DNA of 64,000 nt from Leminorella richardii (GTDB taxonomy: Bacteria > Pseudomonadota > Gammaproteobacteria > Enterobacterales > Enterobacteriaceae), in the NCBI RefSeq assembly GCF_900478135.1, contig NZ_LS483470.1, positions 1,236,501-1,300,500 of the forward strand, written 5' to 3'. Below, one piece after another: positions 8,005 through 15,640 of this stretch. The first letter of the stretch is position 1. Each line of letters begins with the position of its first letter. Below the pieces are notes generated by a model. It was not told the origin of the DNA. It worked only from the letters and a program-made list of their open reading frames with translations, and made no database searches. Made by a program: the position numbers and the translations under genes.

Positions 8005-8916
8005 ATGGTGAACGAAAAACGCTTGACCCACCTGCGCCAGCTTGAGGCAGAGAGTATTCATATTATTCGAGAAGTGGCTGCCGAATTTTCCAACCCGGTG
8101 ATGCTTTACTCTATCGGTAAAGACTCTTCGGTGATGCTGCATTTGGCTCGCAAAGCGTTCTATCCCGGTCGGCTGCCGTTTCCGCTGCTGCACGTTGATA
8201 CCGGCTGGAAGTTTCAGGAAATGTATCAGTTCCGCGACGAGACAGCTCGGGCGTTTGGCCTTGATTTGCTGGTTCACCGCAACCCCGACGGCGTAGCGAT
8301 GGGGATCAGCCCGTTTGTTCACGGCAGCAGTAAGCACACCGACATTATGAAAACAGAAGGGCTTAAGCAGGCGCTGAATAAGTATGGTTTCGATGCCGCA
8401 TTCGGCGGCGCTAGACGCGATGAAGAGGCATCTCGCGCCAAAGAGCGTATCTATTCGTTTCGCGATAGCCACCACCGCTGGGATCCCAAAAACCAGCGGC
8501 CTGAACTGTGGCACAACTATAACGGGCAGATTAACAAAGGGGAGAGTATCCGGGTGTTCCCCCTGTCAAACTGGACTGAACTAGACATCTGGCAGTACAT
8601 CTTCTTGGAAAATATCGACATTGTGCCGCTGTATTTAGCCAAAGAGCGGCCGATTTTAGAGCGCGACGGCATGCTGATGATGGTGGATGACGACCGTATT
8701 GATCTCAAGCCGGGGGAGGTAATTACCCCTCGTAAAGTGCGTTTCAGAACGCTTGGGTGCTGGCCGCTGACCGGAGCCGTAGAGTCCGAGGCGCAAACGC
8801 TGTCGGAAATTATTGAAGAAATGCTGGTCTCTACCTCCAGTGAACGTCAGGGGCGGGTTATTGACCGCGATAAGGCGGGGTCGATGGAGCTGAAAAAGCG
8901 TCAGGGCTACTTTTAA
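8005..8916 (+). CDS. cysD: Sulfate adenylyltransferase small subunit CysD
   Basis: Forms adenosine 5'-phosphosulfate from ATP and sulfate, driven by GTP hydrolysis on CysN. The 303 residues match the family closely; RLTHLRQLEAESIHIIREV is at the N-terminus and the PP-loop motif SIGKDSSVMLHLA lies near residue 40. The ATG at 8005 is preferred over the in-frame TTG at 8002 because AGAGGA ends five bases before it. It follows cysG after 16 bases and precedes cysN by 22, so it is translated as part of the same operon. Confidence 0.96.
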   Translation: MVNEKRLTHLRQLEAESIHIIREVAAEFSNPVMLYSIGKDSSVMLHLARKAFYPGRLPFPLLHVDTGWKFQEMYQFRDETARAFGLDLLVHRNPDGVAMGISPFVHGSSKHTDIMKTEGLKQALNKYGFDAAFGGARRDEEASRAKERIYSFRDSHHRWDPKNQRPELWHNYNGQINKGESIRVFPLSNWTELDIWQYIFLENIDIVPLYLAKERPILERDGMLMMVDDDRIDLKPGEVITPRKVRFRTLGCWPLTGAVESEAQTLSEIIEEMLVSTSSERQGRVIDRDKAGSMELKKRQGYF

Positions 8917-8938
8917 TCGATGGTTCAAGAGGTAAAAA

Positions 8939-10399
8939 ATGACCAGCACAACACCTGCTATTAATGAAGCCGTGGCGAAACAGATCGCTGCACAGGGCGG
9001 CGTTGAGGCCTATTTGTATGCACAGCAGAATAAAGGGTTACTGCGTTTTTTAACCTGCGGCAGCGTTGACGACGGCAAAAGCACGCTGATTGGCCGACTG
9101 CTGCACGATACGCGACAAATCTATCAGGATCAGCTCAACACGCTGCACAGCGATAGTCGCCGCATTGGCACCGCGGGAGAAAAACTGGATTTGGCGCTGC
9201 TGGTTGACGGCCTTCAGGCTGAGCGCGAGCAGGGCATCACCATTGACGTGGCGTACCGCTATTTTTCTACTGAAAAGCGCAAGTTTATTATCGCCGACAC
9301 GCCGGGACACGAGCAGTACACGCGGAATATGGCCACGGGTGCGTCAACCTGTGATGTAGCTATTGTACTGATTGACGCCCGAAAGGGCGTACTAGACCAG
9401 ACGCGTCGGCATAGCTTTATTGCCTCGCTGCTGGGCATTCGCCACCTGATCGTGGCGGTTAACAAAATGGATCTGGTGGCATATCAGCAGTCAGTATTTG
9501 ACGACATTCGCCGTCAGTTTCTGAGCTTTGCCGAGGGGCTTCCCGGTGAGGCGACGTTCAGCTTTGTGCCTATTTCAGCACTGGACGGCGACAACGTGGT
9601 GGACGTCGGTGAGCACATGCCGTGGTATCAGGGGGAAACCCTGCTTGCCATGCTGGAAACCATCAGCGTAGAGCACGATGTTTTCGATGCGCCGCTGCGC
9701 TTTCCCGTTCAGTACGTCAACCGCCCTAACTTAGACTTTCGCGGCTATGCCGGCACCATTGCTTCAGGAACCGTGCGGGTAGGGCAGGCGGTAAAAGTGC
9801 TGCCGTCCGGCGTTGTAAGCCGCATCAAGTCTATCGTGACCTTCGATGGCGATCTCACTCAGGCTTCTGTCGGGCAGGCCGTCACGCTGGTATTGGAAGA
9901 TGAAGTGGACGTGAGCCGTGGCGATTTGCTGGTTGCTTCAGGCGAAGAGGCGCTACAGGCAGTGTGGGGTGCTGAGGTTGACGTGGTTTGGATGGCGGAG
10001 TCAGCCCTGAAGCCCGGTCACCGTTACGACATCAAGCTGGCGGGGAAGAAAAGCCGCGCCCACGTTGAGCGCATTGTGCATCAGTATGATATCAATACGC
10101 TGGAGCTAGGCGACTCGCAGGCTCTGGCGCTTAACGCCATCGGAACGGTTAGCGTTGCGTTCGATGAGCCGCTGTTGCTTGACCGCTATGAAACCAGCCG
10201 GGAAACGGGAAGCTTTATCTTTATTGACCCGCTGACCAACGTTACCGTTGGTGCAGGGCTGGTAAAAACGCCGGGGATAGCTTCCGCGCCTTCGGCGGTC
10301 GAGCTGTCTAACGATCGCGAGTTTGAAAAGGCGCTGAATGCGCTGATCCGCCACCACTATCCGCACTGGAACGCCCGCGATATAAGTCAGGAGAAGTAG
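8939..10399 (+). CDS. cysN: Sulfate adenylyltransferase GTPase subunit CysN
   Basis: GTPase subunit of ATP sulfurylase, activating CysD. The 486-residue protein (E. coli about 475) shows the translation-factor-type G domain: G1 GSVDDGKST at 41-49, an effector stretch with EREQGITIDVAYRYF, G3 DTPGHEQYTRNM and G4 NKMD, followed by two beta-barrel domains. There is no fused APS kinase; cysC is a separate gene four bases downstream. An AGAGG sits ahead of the ATG. All key nucleotide-binding residues are intact. Confidence 0.96.
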   Translation: MTSTTPAINEAVAKQIAAQGGVEAYLYAQQNKGLLRFLTCGSVDDGKSTLIGRLLHDTRQIYQDQLNTLHSDSRRIGTAGEKLDLALLVDGLQAEREQGITIDVAYRYFSTEKRKFIIADTPGHEQYTRNMATGASTCDVAIVLIDARKGVLDQTRRHSFIASLLGIRHLIVAVNKMDLVAYQQSVFDDIRRQFLSFAEGLPGEATFSFVPISALDGDNVVDVGEHMPWYQGETLLAMLETISVEHDVFDAPLRFPVQYVNRPNLDFRGYAGTIASGTVRVGQAVKVLPSGVVSRIKSIVTFDGDLTQASVGQAVTLVLEDEVDVSRGDLLVASGEEALQAVWGAEVDVVWMAESALKPGHRYDIKLAGKKSRAHVERIVHQYDINTLELGDSQALALNAIGTVSVAFDEPLLLDRYETSRETGSFIFIDPLTNVTVGAGLVKTPGIASAPSAVELSNDREFEKALNALIRHHYPHWNARDISQEK

Positions 10400-10402
10400 C
10401 GG

Positions 10403-11002
10403 ATGAATAGCGATATCGTCTGGCATTCTCACGCCGTTTCAAGGCAAGACAGAGAAGCGCTCAACGGGCACGGTGGGGCAGTAGTGTGGCTTACCGGCCT
10501 GTCCGGCTCAGGTAAGTCTACGGTTGCCGGCGCGCTGGAGCTGGCGCTTCATCGCCGCGGAGTAAAGACTTACCTGCTGGACGGTGACAACGTGCGTCAC
10601 GGGCTGTGCCGCGATCTTGGCTTTTCAGAGAGCGACCGACAGGAAAATATCCGCAGGGTCGGCGAGGTTGCCGGGCTAATGGTTGACGCCGGGCTGGTGG
10701 CTATTGCCGCCTTTATCTCTCCCTATCGACAAGACAGAGCGGAAATAGCTCAGCGGCTGCCCGCCGGGCGCTTTATCGAAGCCTTTGTCGATACACCGCT
10801 GGAGGTGTGTGAACGCCGCGACCCTAAAGGCCTTTACCAAAAAGCGCGACGGGGAGAAATCCCCGCTTTTACCGGCATCGATCTACCCTATGAGCCGCCG
10901 CTGACGCCGGACGTTCACCTTGATGGGCAGAGGCCGGTGGAGGAGCTGGTGGGGCAGTTGATTTCTGCATTAGAGGCGCGGGGCGTGCTTAGCCCACCTT
11001 AA
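10403..11002 (+). CDS. cysC: Adenylylsulfate (APS) kinase CysC
   Basis: Phosphorylates APS to PAPS with ATP, the second activation step before CysH. The 199 residues are normal for the family. The Walker A loop GLSGSGKST is at 32-40, DGDNVRHGL follows, and FISPYRQDR holds the serine used as phospho-acceptor in the E. coli enzyme. It begins three bases after the cysN stop and closes the cysGDNC unit. No strong terminator follows; the CRISPR leader begins almost at once. Confidence 0.96.
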   Translation: MNSDIVWHSHAVSRQDREALNGHGGAVVWLTGLSGSGKSTVAGALELALHRRGVKTYLLDGDNVRHGLCRDLGFSESDRQENIRRVGEVAGLMVDAGLVAIAAFISPYRQDRAEIAQRLPAGRFIEAFVDTPLEVCERRDPKGLYQKARRGEIPAFTGIDLPYEPPLTPDVHLDGQRPVEELVGQLISALEARGVLSPP

Positions 11003-11157
11003 CGCCAGCAAAAGCGCTGCGCTTCACAGACCCTTTTTTATTCGGTTTCTTAACCTATTGATTTATAGATGATGATTTTTCACGATAAAAAAAGGTTTTT
11101 TACATTGATACGCTGAAAAAGTGATTAACAACAGAGAGGTAGTGGCGTATTGTTCTA
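11003..11157 (+). promoter_or_regulatory. CRISPR leader
   Basis: An AT-rich stretch directly before the first CRISPR repeat, with runs CCCTTTTTTATT and GATAAAAAAAGG as I recall from type I-F leaders of other Enterobacterales. Its place opposite to the degenerate last repeat agrees with a leader on the left and transcription to the right. Promoter hexamers are not assigned. Confidence 0.6.
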
Positions 11158-11479
11158 GTTGACCGCCGCATAGGCGGCTTAGAAATGAGACATCGGCCTT
11201 CAGGCGGCTTTTTTCTTGTTGACCGCCGCATAGGCGGCTTAGAAAGTTAACTCGCCCTCACTGAGGTTTGTCAGCATGTTGACCGCCGCATAGGCGGCTT
11301 AGAAAAAGCTTATTAATCGAGATGGTGAAGCATCGAGGTTGACCGCCGCATAGGCTGCTTAGAAAAGCTGGGTCCCAATACCTGCCTTTTCCTGTCCGTT
11401 GACCGCCGCATAGGCGGCTTAGAAATTTGAGATTGGCGTTTCGCCGAGATGAGAAAAGTTGACCGCCGCATAGGCGGCT
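11158..11479 (+). CRISPR. Type I-F-like CRISPR array, 6 repeats and 5 spacers
   Basis: Repeats of 28 bases start at 11158, 11218, 11278, 11338, 11398 and 11458, an exact 60-base period, so all five spacers are 32 bases (11186-11217, 11246-11277, 11306-11337, 11366-11397, 11426-11457). The repeat begins GTTGACCGCC and ends GGCTTAGAAA, with the stem GCCGC-AT(A)-GGCGGC, like the type I-F (Csy) repeat. Repeat 4 has one change (GGCTGC for GGCGGC). The last copy loses its TTAGAAA end after position 22, as expected for the trailer end. No cas gene lies in the window. I found no self-match of a spacer by eye. Confidence 0.95.
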
Positions 11480-11591
11480 CCAATACCTATCGAGACCTAC
11501 TTTTTTCACCGCTTTGCTACCTGCATCAATATTTATTGCCTCTTTTTCTTCATAATTTCAGCACGTGATTAAGGCCCAGCAAGGAACCCCT

Positions 11592-12365
11592 ATGGCCGAT
11601 TGGAATCCCTCTCTTTATCTGCAGTTTGAATCTGAAAGAACCCGCCCGGCGCAAGAGCTGTTGGCGCGTATTTTTCACGCATCTCCTCGGTATATCAGCG
11701 ATTTGGGCTGCGGCCCCGGCAACAGTACTGAACTGCTGCATAGCCGCTACCCAATGGCGTTGACCACCGGTGTCGACAGCTCTAAGGCCATGCTGGAAAA
11801 AGCGGCGCAGCGGCTGCCAGACTGTCGCTTTGTTGAGGCGGATATCGGCACTTGGCGGCCTGACGTACCTCAGGACATTATCTACGCAAACGCCTCTTTG
11901 CAGTGGGTGCCGAACCATAGCGAACTGCTGCCCCATTTGTTGGAACAGCTTGCCGACGGCGGCGTGCTGGCGTTTCAGGTGCCGGACAATCTGCTACAGC
12001 CTTCTCATGCGCTAATGTGCCAAGTGGCGACCGAGGGGGAATGGAAAGACCGCTACGGGGAAGAGGTGCTGAGCCGTAAAAAGCTACTCACGACGGAAGA
12101 ATACTACGACCTGATAGCCGCTCGCGGGTGCCGGGTTGACCTCTGGCGAACGACGTTCTATCACGTTATGCCTTCTGTCGCAGCGATTGTTGAATGGGTA
12201 AAGTCGACCGGACTTCGGCCTTTCTTAAATCCATTGAACGAAGAGGAGCAGGGGCTTTTCCTTCAGCGATATCTGTCAGCCCTGACTCAGGCTTACAGCG
12301 TGCGCAGCGACGGCAGCGTACTGCTGGCGTTTCCCCGGCTGTTCGTTGTGGCACAGAAAGGATAG
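11592..12365 (+). CDS. tam: Trans-aconitate 2-methyltransferase Tam
   Basis: Methylates trans-aconitate with S-adenosylmethionine, removing an inhibitor of aconitase. The 257-residue protein reads MADWNPSLYLQFESERTRPA at the start, as E. coli Tam does, then the class I methyltransferase motif DLGCGPGNSTELLH near residue 35, NASLQWVPNH near 95 and a LLAFPRLFVVAQ end. The ATG at 11592 is preferred over an in-frame GTG at 11565: it has AAGGAA seven bases upstream and gives the family length. It stands alone, convergent with sbp, between the two CRISPR pieces. Confidence 0.93.
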   Translation: MADWNPSLYLQFESERTRPAQELLARIFHASPRYISDLGCGPGNSTELLHSRYPMALTTGVDSSKAMLEKAAQRLPDCRFVEADIGTWRPDVPQDIIYANASLQWVPNHSELLPHLLEQLADGGVLAFQVPDNLLQPSHALMCQVATEGEWKDRYGEEVLSRKKLLTTEEYYDLIAARGCRVDLWRTTFYHVMPSVAAIVEWVKSTGLRPFLNPLNEEEQGLFLQRYLSALTQAYSVRSDGSVLLAFPRLFVVAQKG

Positions 12366-12399
12366 AAAATAGGCCATAGGCGCTTGTTGACCTATGGCC
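12365..12399 (-). terminator. Terminator between tam and sbp
   Basis: Perfect nine-base stem GGCCATAGG (12372-12380) and CCTATGGCC (12391-12399) with a ten-base loop. On the minus strand it is followed by TATTTTC, so it should end sbp transcription; it may also slow read-through from tam. Confidence 0.7.
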
Positions 12400-12406
12400 G
12401 GCGTGC

Positions 12407-13396
12407 TTACCGTTTGCTGATTTGGTCAAAAATGCCGTCGGTGGCGAAGTGGGTTTTTTGTGCCTTCTGCCAGCCGCCGAACAGGCGGTCAACGGTAAAC
12501 AGCGTCAGCGCCGGAAAGGTCGCTGCATGCGCTTTCAATATGTCAGGATCGCGCGGGCGGTAGTAGTTTTTTGCGGCGATTTCCTGCCCCTCTTTGGAAT
12601 ATAAATACTGCAGATAGGCGGTCGCCACCTCGCGGTTGCCGTCTTTATCTACCACGCTGTCCACTACGGAAACCGTTGGTTCGGCCAGAATAGACACGCT
12701 GGGCGTGACGATCTCAAACTGGTCTTTTCCCAGCTGTTCAACGGCCAGTAATGCTTCATTCTCCCAGGCAATCAACACGTCGCCAATGCCGCGTTCAACA
12801 AAGGTGGTGGTAGAGCCGCGTGCGCCGGTGTCGAGCACCTGCACGTTATCGTACAGCGCTTTAACGAACTGCTGCGCTTTTTGCTGATCGTTATTGTTAT
12901 GCTGTAGGGCATATCCCCAGGCCGCGAGGTAGTTCCAGCGTGCGCCGCCGGAGGTTTTAGGGTTGGGAGTTACGACGTTAAGCCCGGGCTTGATAAGATC
13001 GTCCCAGTCTTTAATATGCTTGGGGTTGTCCTTGCGAACCAGAAAGACAATGGTAGAGGTATAGGGCGCTGAGTTGTCGGGTAATCGGGTTATCCAGTCT
13101 TTCACTAGCTTGTCGCGCTCGGCAATGGCGTCCACGTCATAGGCCAGCGCTAGAGTGACAACGTCGGCGGCGATGCCGTTAATCACCGAAGAGGCCTGCT
13201 TTCCCGAGCCGCCGTGAGACTGCCGAACCGTGACGCTATCGCCAGTTTTGGCCTTCCAGTATTGGGAGAAAGCCTGATTGTACTGCTGGTAGAACTCGCG
13301 GGTCGGATCGTAAGATACGTTGAGAAGCTGAACGTCTTTTGCTAGCGCGCCTGCGCTGGCCAGCAGAAACAATGCGCCGAATTGCCATTTTTGCAT
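12407..13396 (-). CDS. sbp: Periplasmic sulfate-binding protein Sbp
   Basis: Captures sulfate in the periplasm for the CysTWA ABC importer. The 329 residues equal the E. coli length. A signal peptide ends at ALA-K near residue 19, and the conserved segments LLNVSYDPTREFY, RQSHGGSGKQASSVINGI and NPKTSGGARWNYLAAWGYAL are present. The ATG at 13396 is chosen over an upstream in-frame start because it opens the signal peptide and has a GAGGCT site. It is a monocistronic minus-strand gene near, but not within, the cys operon. CysB control is expected from the family. Confidence 0.95.
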   Translation of the reverse strand: MQKWQFGALFLLASAGALAKDVQLLNVSYDPTREFYQQYNQAFSQYWKAKTGDSVTVRQSHGGSGKQASSVINGIAADVVTLALAYDVDAIAERDKLVKDWITRLPDNSAPYTSTIVFLVRKDNPKHIKDWDDLIKPGLNVVTPNPKTSGGARWNYLAAWGYALQHNNNDQQKAQQFVKALYDNVQVLDTGARGSTTTFVERGIGDVLIAWENEALLAVEQLGKDQFEIVTPSVSILAEPTVSVVDSVVDKDGNREVATAYLQYLYSKEGQEIAAKNYYRPRDPDILKAHAATFPALTLFTVDRLFGGWQKAQKTHFATDGIFDQISKR

Positions 13397-13595
13397 GGGT
13401 GTAGCCTCACGGTAGTTAGAAGTAATAAGCAAAAGAAATAAATGCGACAGACAGTAACGATGGATAAGCAACACACTGAGACTGCCAGAAAGTGGGGCTA
13501 TTCAGTAAAGAATAAAAAGCGATTTTTTATACAAATAGAGAATATAGGAAAGGCGTAATTATTGCCTACCAACGCATAGAAAGGGAGATATTGCA

Positions 13596-14000
13596 ATGAA
13601 AATGATGCTGTTACCTGCCGCAGCTCTGCTGCTTACGACGGCCTTTGCTCAGGCGAAGACACAGGTTGACATAGACTGTGATAAGGCAGTTACCACGCCT
13701 GAGCTTAACGCGTGCGCTGAAAGCACCTTTCAGGACGCCGACAAGAAGCTGAATCAGGCCTACCAGAAGCTGATGAAAACCCTAAGCCAGCCCGATGAAG
13801 AAGGGCTTCCCTATTCGACGGTAAAAAGCAACCTGCGGGAAGGGCAGCGAGCATGGGTGACTTTCCGCCAGAAGGACTGCGACGCCATATTTGCGCTCTA
13901 TTCAGGCGGAACCATCCGCAGCGTAATGTACTGGGGCTGCATGACGGACAGAACCAATAAGCGGACGGATGAGTTAAATTTTTATATTGAAAGCCATTAA
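13596..14000 (+). CDS. LprI-like (DUF1311) secreted protein
   Basis: A 134-residue exported protein with a signal peptide (about 1-20, ending AQA-K). The mature part has the LprI/DUF1311 pattern: four conserved cysteines (IDCDKA, LNACAE, KDCDAI, WGCMTD), the ADKKLNQAYQKLMKTL helix and the REGQRAWVTFRQKDC motif. E. coli YecT is of the same type; the founding member inhibits lysozyme, but such activity cannot be assumed here. AGGGAGA sits eight bases ahead of the ATG. It stands alone between sbp (divergent) and hicA. Confidence 0.8.
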   Translation: MKMMLLPAAALLLTTAFAQAKTQVDIDCDKAVTTPELNACAESTFQDADKKLNQAYQKLMKTLSQPDEEGLPYSTVKSNLREGQRAWVTFRQKDCDAIFALYSGGTIRSVMYWGCMTDRTNKRTDELNFYIESH

Positions 14001-14152
14001 TGAAAGAGTGACGTTTACTGTAGTGGCTTTGTCGCCTTTGACTGAGTCTATGATATTTTTTGCGAACTTCCTCTGAAGCGCGAAATACCTACATTGACGC
14101 GTTTCTGCCGAATGACTTCAATAGCCCCCATTCTTTAACTTAATCAGGTTTA

Positions 14153-14167
14153 GGGTTATAATAACCC
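14153..14167 (+). promoter_or_regulatory. hicAB promoter and operator palindrome
   Basis: The perfect inverted repeat GGGTTAT-A-ATAACCC covers a TATAAT -10 hexamer at 14157-14162, 16 to 31 bases before hicA. A -35 (TTTAAC, 14134-14139) is weak. HicB DNA-binding domains repress their own promoter in known systems, so this is the likely operator. Confidence 0.6.
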
Positions 14168-14183
14168 CATTGAGCGGGTGCGA

Positions 14184-14363
14184 ATGGACAGCAAAAATGT
14201 AATAGCCATGATTGAGGCCGACGGATGGTATTTGGTTCGTATTAAAGGCAGTCATCATCAGTTTAAGCATCCGCTAAAAAAGGGGCTGGTAACGGTAAAA
14301 CATACACAAAAGGACATTCCGTTACCCACTCTAAAAAGTATTAAAAGGCAGTCGGGAATTTAG
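14184..14363 (+). CDS. hicA: HicA mRNA interferase toxin
   Basis: Small toxin of the HicAB type II system, 59 residues, folding like a double-stranded RNA-binding domain and cutting mRNA by a conserved histidine. The motif MIEADGWYLVRIKGSHHQFKH contains that histidine pair (GSHHQF) and is followed by the VTVKHTQKDIPLPTLKSI strand-helix. ATG 14184 is used; a GTG two codons upstream is possible. hicB begins 12 bases after its stop, toxin first, the normal order for this family. Confidence 0.92.
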   Translation: MDSKNVIAMIEADGWYLVRIKGSHHQFKHPLKKGLVTVKHTQKDIPLPTLKSIKRQSGI

Positions 14364-14375
14364 GAGGAGTGGACT

Positions 14376-14786
14376 ATGTTATACCCTGTCGCTATCGATC
14401 GCGGGGAAGAGTCTTTAGGGGTTCGAGTACCCGATATTCCCGGATGTTTTTCCGGTGGGGATGACTATCAGGATGCACTGATAAGCGTAAAAGAGGCGAT
14501 TGAGGCACATATCGAGCTATTGGTTGAAGATGGGGACGACGTACCGGCTGCAACCAACATTGAACGCTGGTTGAACGATCCTGAATATGCTGGTGCAATA
14601 TGGGCGCTAGTCGACGTTGATATGGTTCGACTAATGGGAGGCGCTGAAAAAATTAACGTAACGTTACCCAAGCGACTGATCGCCAAGATAGACCGTCTAG
14701 TTGCAACACGCCCTGAATTTAAAAGCCGCTCCGGCTTTCTGACGCAGGCTGCGCTAGAGCGAATTTCCATTGTGAATAACGCGTAA
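14376..14786 (+). CDS. hicB: HicB antitoxin
   Basis: Antitoxin of HicA, 136 residues. The N-terminal part is the degenerate RNase H-like HicB fold (GVRVPDIPGCFSGGDDYQDAL near 17-37, then EAIEAHIELLVEDGD). The C-terminal part, from INVTLPKRLIAKIDRLV near residue 92, is a ribbon-helix-helix DNA-binding domain, which would bind the palindrome ahead of hicA. A strong GGAGG lies nine bases before the ATG, so antitoxin translation should exceed that of the toxin. No neighbouring genes appear linked to it. Confidence 0.92.
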   Translation: MLYPVAIDRGEESLGVRVPDIPGCFSGGDDYQDALISVKEAIEAHIELLVEDGDDVPAATNIERWLNDPEYAGAIWALVDVDMVRLMGGAEKINVTLPKRLIAKIDRLVATRPEFKSRSGFLTQAALERISIVNNA

Positions 14787-14823
14787 ACATCATTGAATTA
14801 GCCCATCTATCACAGAGGCAGCT

Positions 14824-15234
14824 ATGAACATCAGTCAGGTCGCGGAAAAAACCGGCTTAACCAGCAAAGCGATTCGCTTCTACGAGGAAAAGGGGCTGAT
14901 TACGCCGCCCAATCGCTCGCTGAATGGCTACCGAACCTACAACTCACGCAACGTTGAAGAGCTGACTTTACTGCGTCAGGCTCGGCAGGTGGGGTTTACT
15001 CTTGAAGAGTGTAAAGAGTTTCTGGCGCTGTTTCACAACGCCGAGCGCCGCAGCGCTGACGTTAAGGCGCGCACGCTGAAAAAGGTAGAAGAGATAGACA
15101 GCCATATTCGGGAGCTGGCGGACATGCGCGAACGGCTGATGAATTTGGCGAACCTCTGTCCCGGTGACGACGGCGCCGACTGCCCGATTATTGATAGCTT
15201 TACTGGCTGTTGCCACCATAGCCAAAAGAAATAA
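14824..15234 (+). CDS. cueR: Copper-responsive MerR-type activator CueR
   Basis: Transcriptional activator that senses Cu(I), Ag(I) or Au(I) and turns on copA and cueO in E. coli. The 136 residues start with the MerR helix-turn-helix (MNISQVAEKTGLTSKAIRFY), continue with a dimerisation coiled coil and end with the metal loop CPGDDGADC (two metal-binding cysteines eight residues apart) and the CCHH tail typical of CueR. No copA or cueO is in this window, so its targets lie elsewhere. An AGAGGCAGCT site precedes the ATG. The assignment against ZntR rests on the loop sequence. Confidence 0.9.
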   Translation: MNISQVAEKTGLTSKAIRFYEEKGLITPPNRSLNGYRTYNSRNVEELTLLRQARQVGFTLEECKEFLALFHNAERRSADVKARTLKKVEEIDSHIRELADMRERLMNLANLCPGDDGADCPIIDSFTGCCHHSQKK

Positions 15235-15299
15235 TATTCCCACCTGCACTTTGATTGCGGGGCGCTGTTTCTCTACTGATGGATCAGAAAGCTGAAAGT

Positions 15300-15387
15300 G
15301 TTGACCGCCGCATAGGCGGCTTAGAAATCGGCGAACAATCCAAAAATCAGCTTCCGGGAGTTAACCGCCGCATAGGCGGTTTAAGAC
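15300..15387 (+). CRISPR. CRISPR remnant, 2 repeats and 1 spacer
   Basis: A perfect copy of the 28-base repeat at 15300-15327 is followed by a 32-base spacer (15328-15359) and a decayed copy at 15360-15387 (GTTAACC start, GGTTTAAGAC end). Orientation is the same as in the array 4 kb upstream. No leader-like stretch precedes it. It looks like the trailer end of an old array, separated from the main one by loss or insertion of DNA. Confidence 0.85.
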
Positions 15388-15640
15388 ATTTACCACAAAC
15401 CTTAACGCTTCCCAAAACCCTATTCCTATCAAAAAAAGCTACCCAAAAAAAATCCTCCTGTTATAATTATAAGGTTTGACCACAATCCTTCTAAAATTTT
15501 CATCACTTTGCTGACTTGTATACGCCCTTGGTCGTTTTACCAATGGGTGCGCGTTTTTCTGCGCCTAAAATAAGGTGCGGAATAATTGAAAGTACATAAA
15601 ATTCAGTGTGATAAATTTTATGCAACGCGTTAGGGATTAA
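15388..15640. other. AT-rich non-coding stretch after the CRISPR remnant
   Basis: About 250 bases of AT-rich DNA with A-runs near 15436 and 15448 and no convincing gene. It should contain the promoter of the MFS gene that follows. I see no remnant of cas genes in it. Confidence 0.45.

Noticed and set aside
11186..11457. CRISPR spacers targeting genes in this window
   Set aside because: No match to the rest of the window was noticed by eye; short shared words such as CCAATACCT in spacer 4 and the trailer are too short to mean anything. A computed search would be decisive.
11258..11509. An 83-codon minus-strand frame with repeated RLCGGQ segments
   Set aside because: It is a translation of the CRISPR repeats read backwards; the periodic residues come from the 60-base repeat unit, not from a protein.
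14824..15234. ZntR or another MerR regulator instead of CueR
   Set aside because: The metal loop CPGDDGADC and the CCHH tail are those of CueR; ZntR has a different cysteine pattern.
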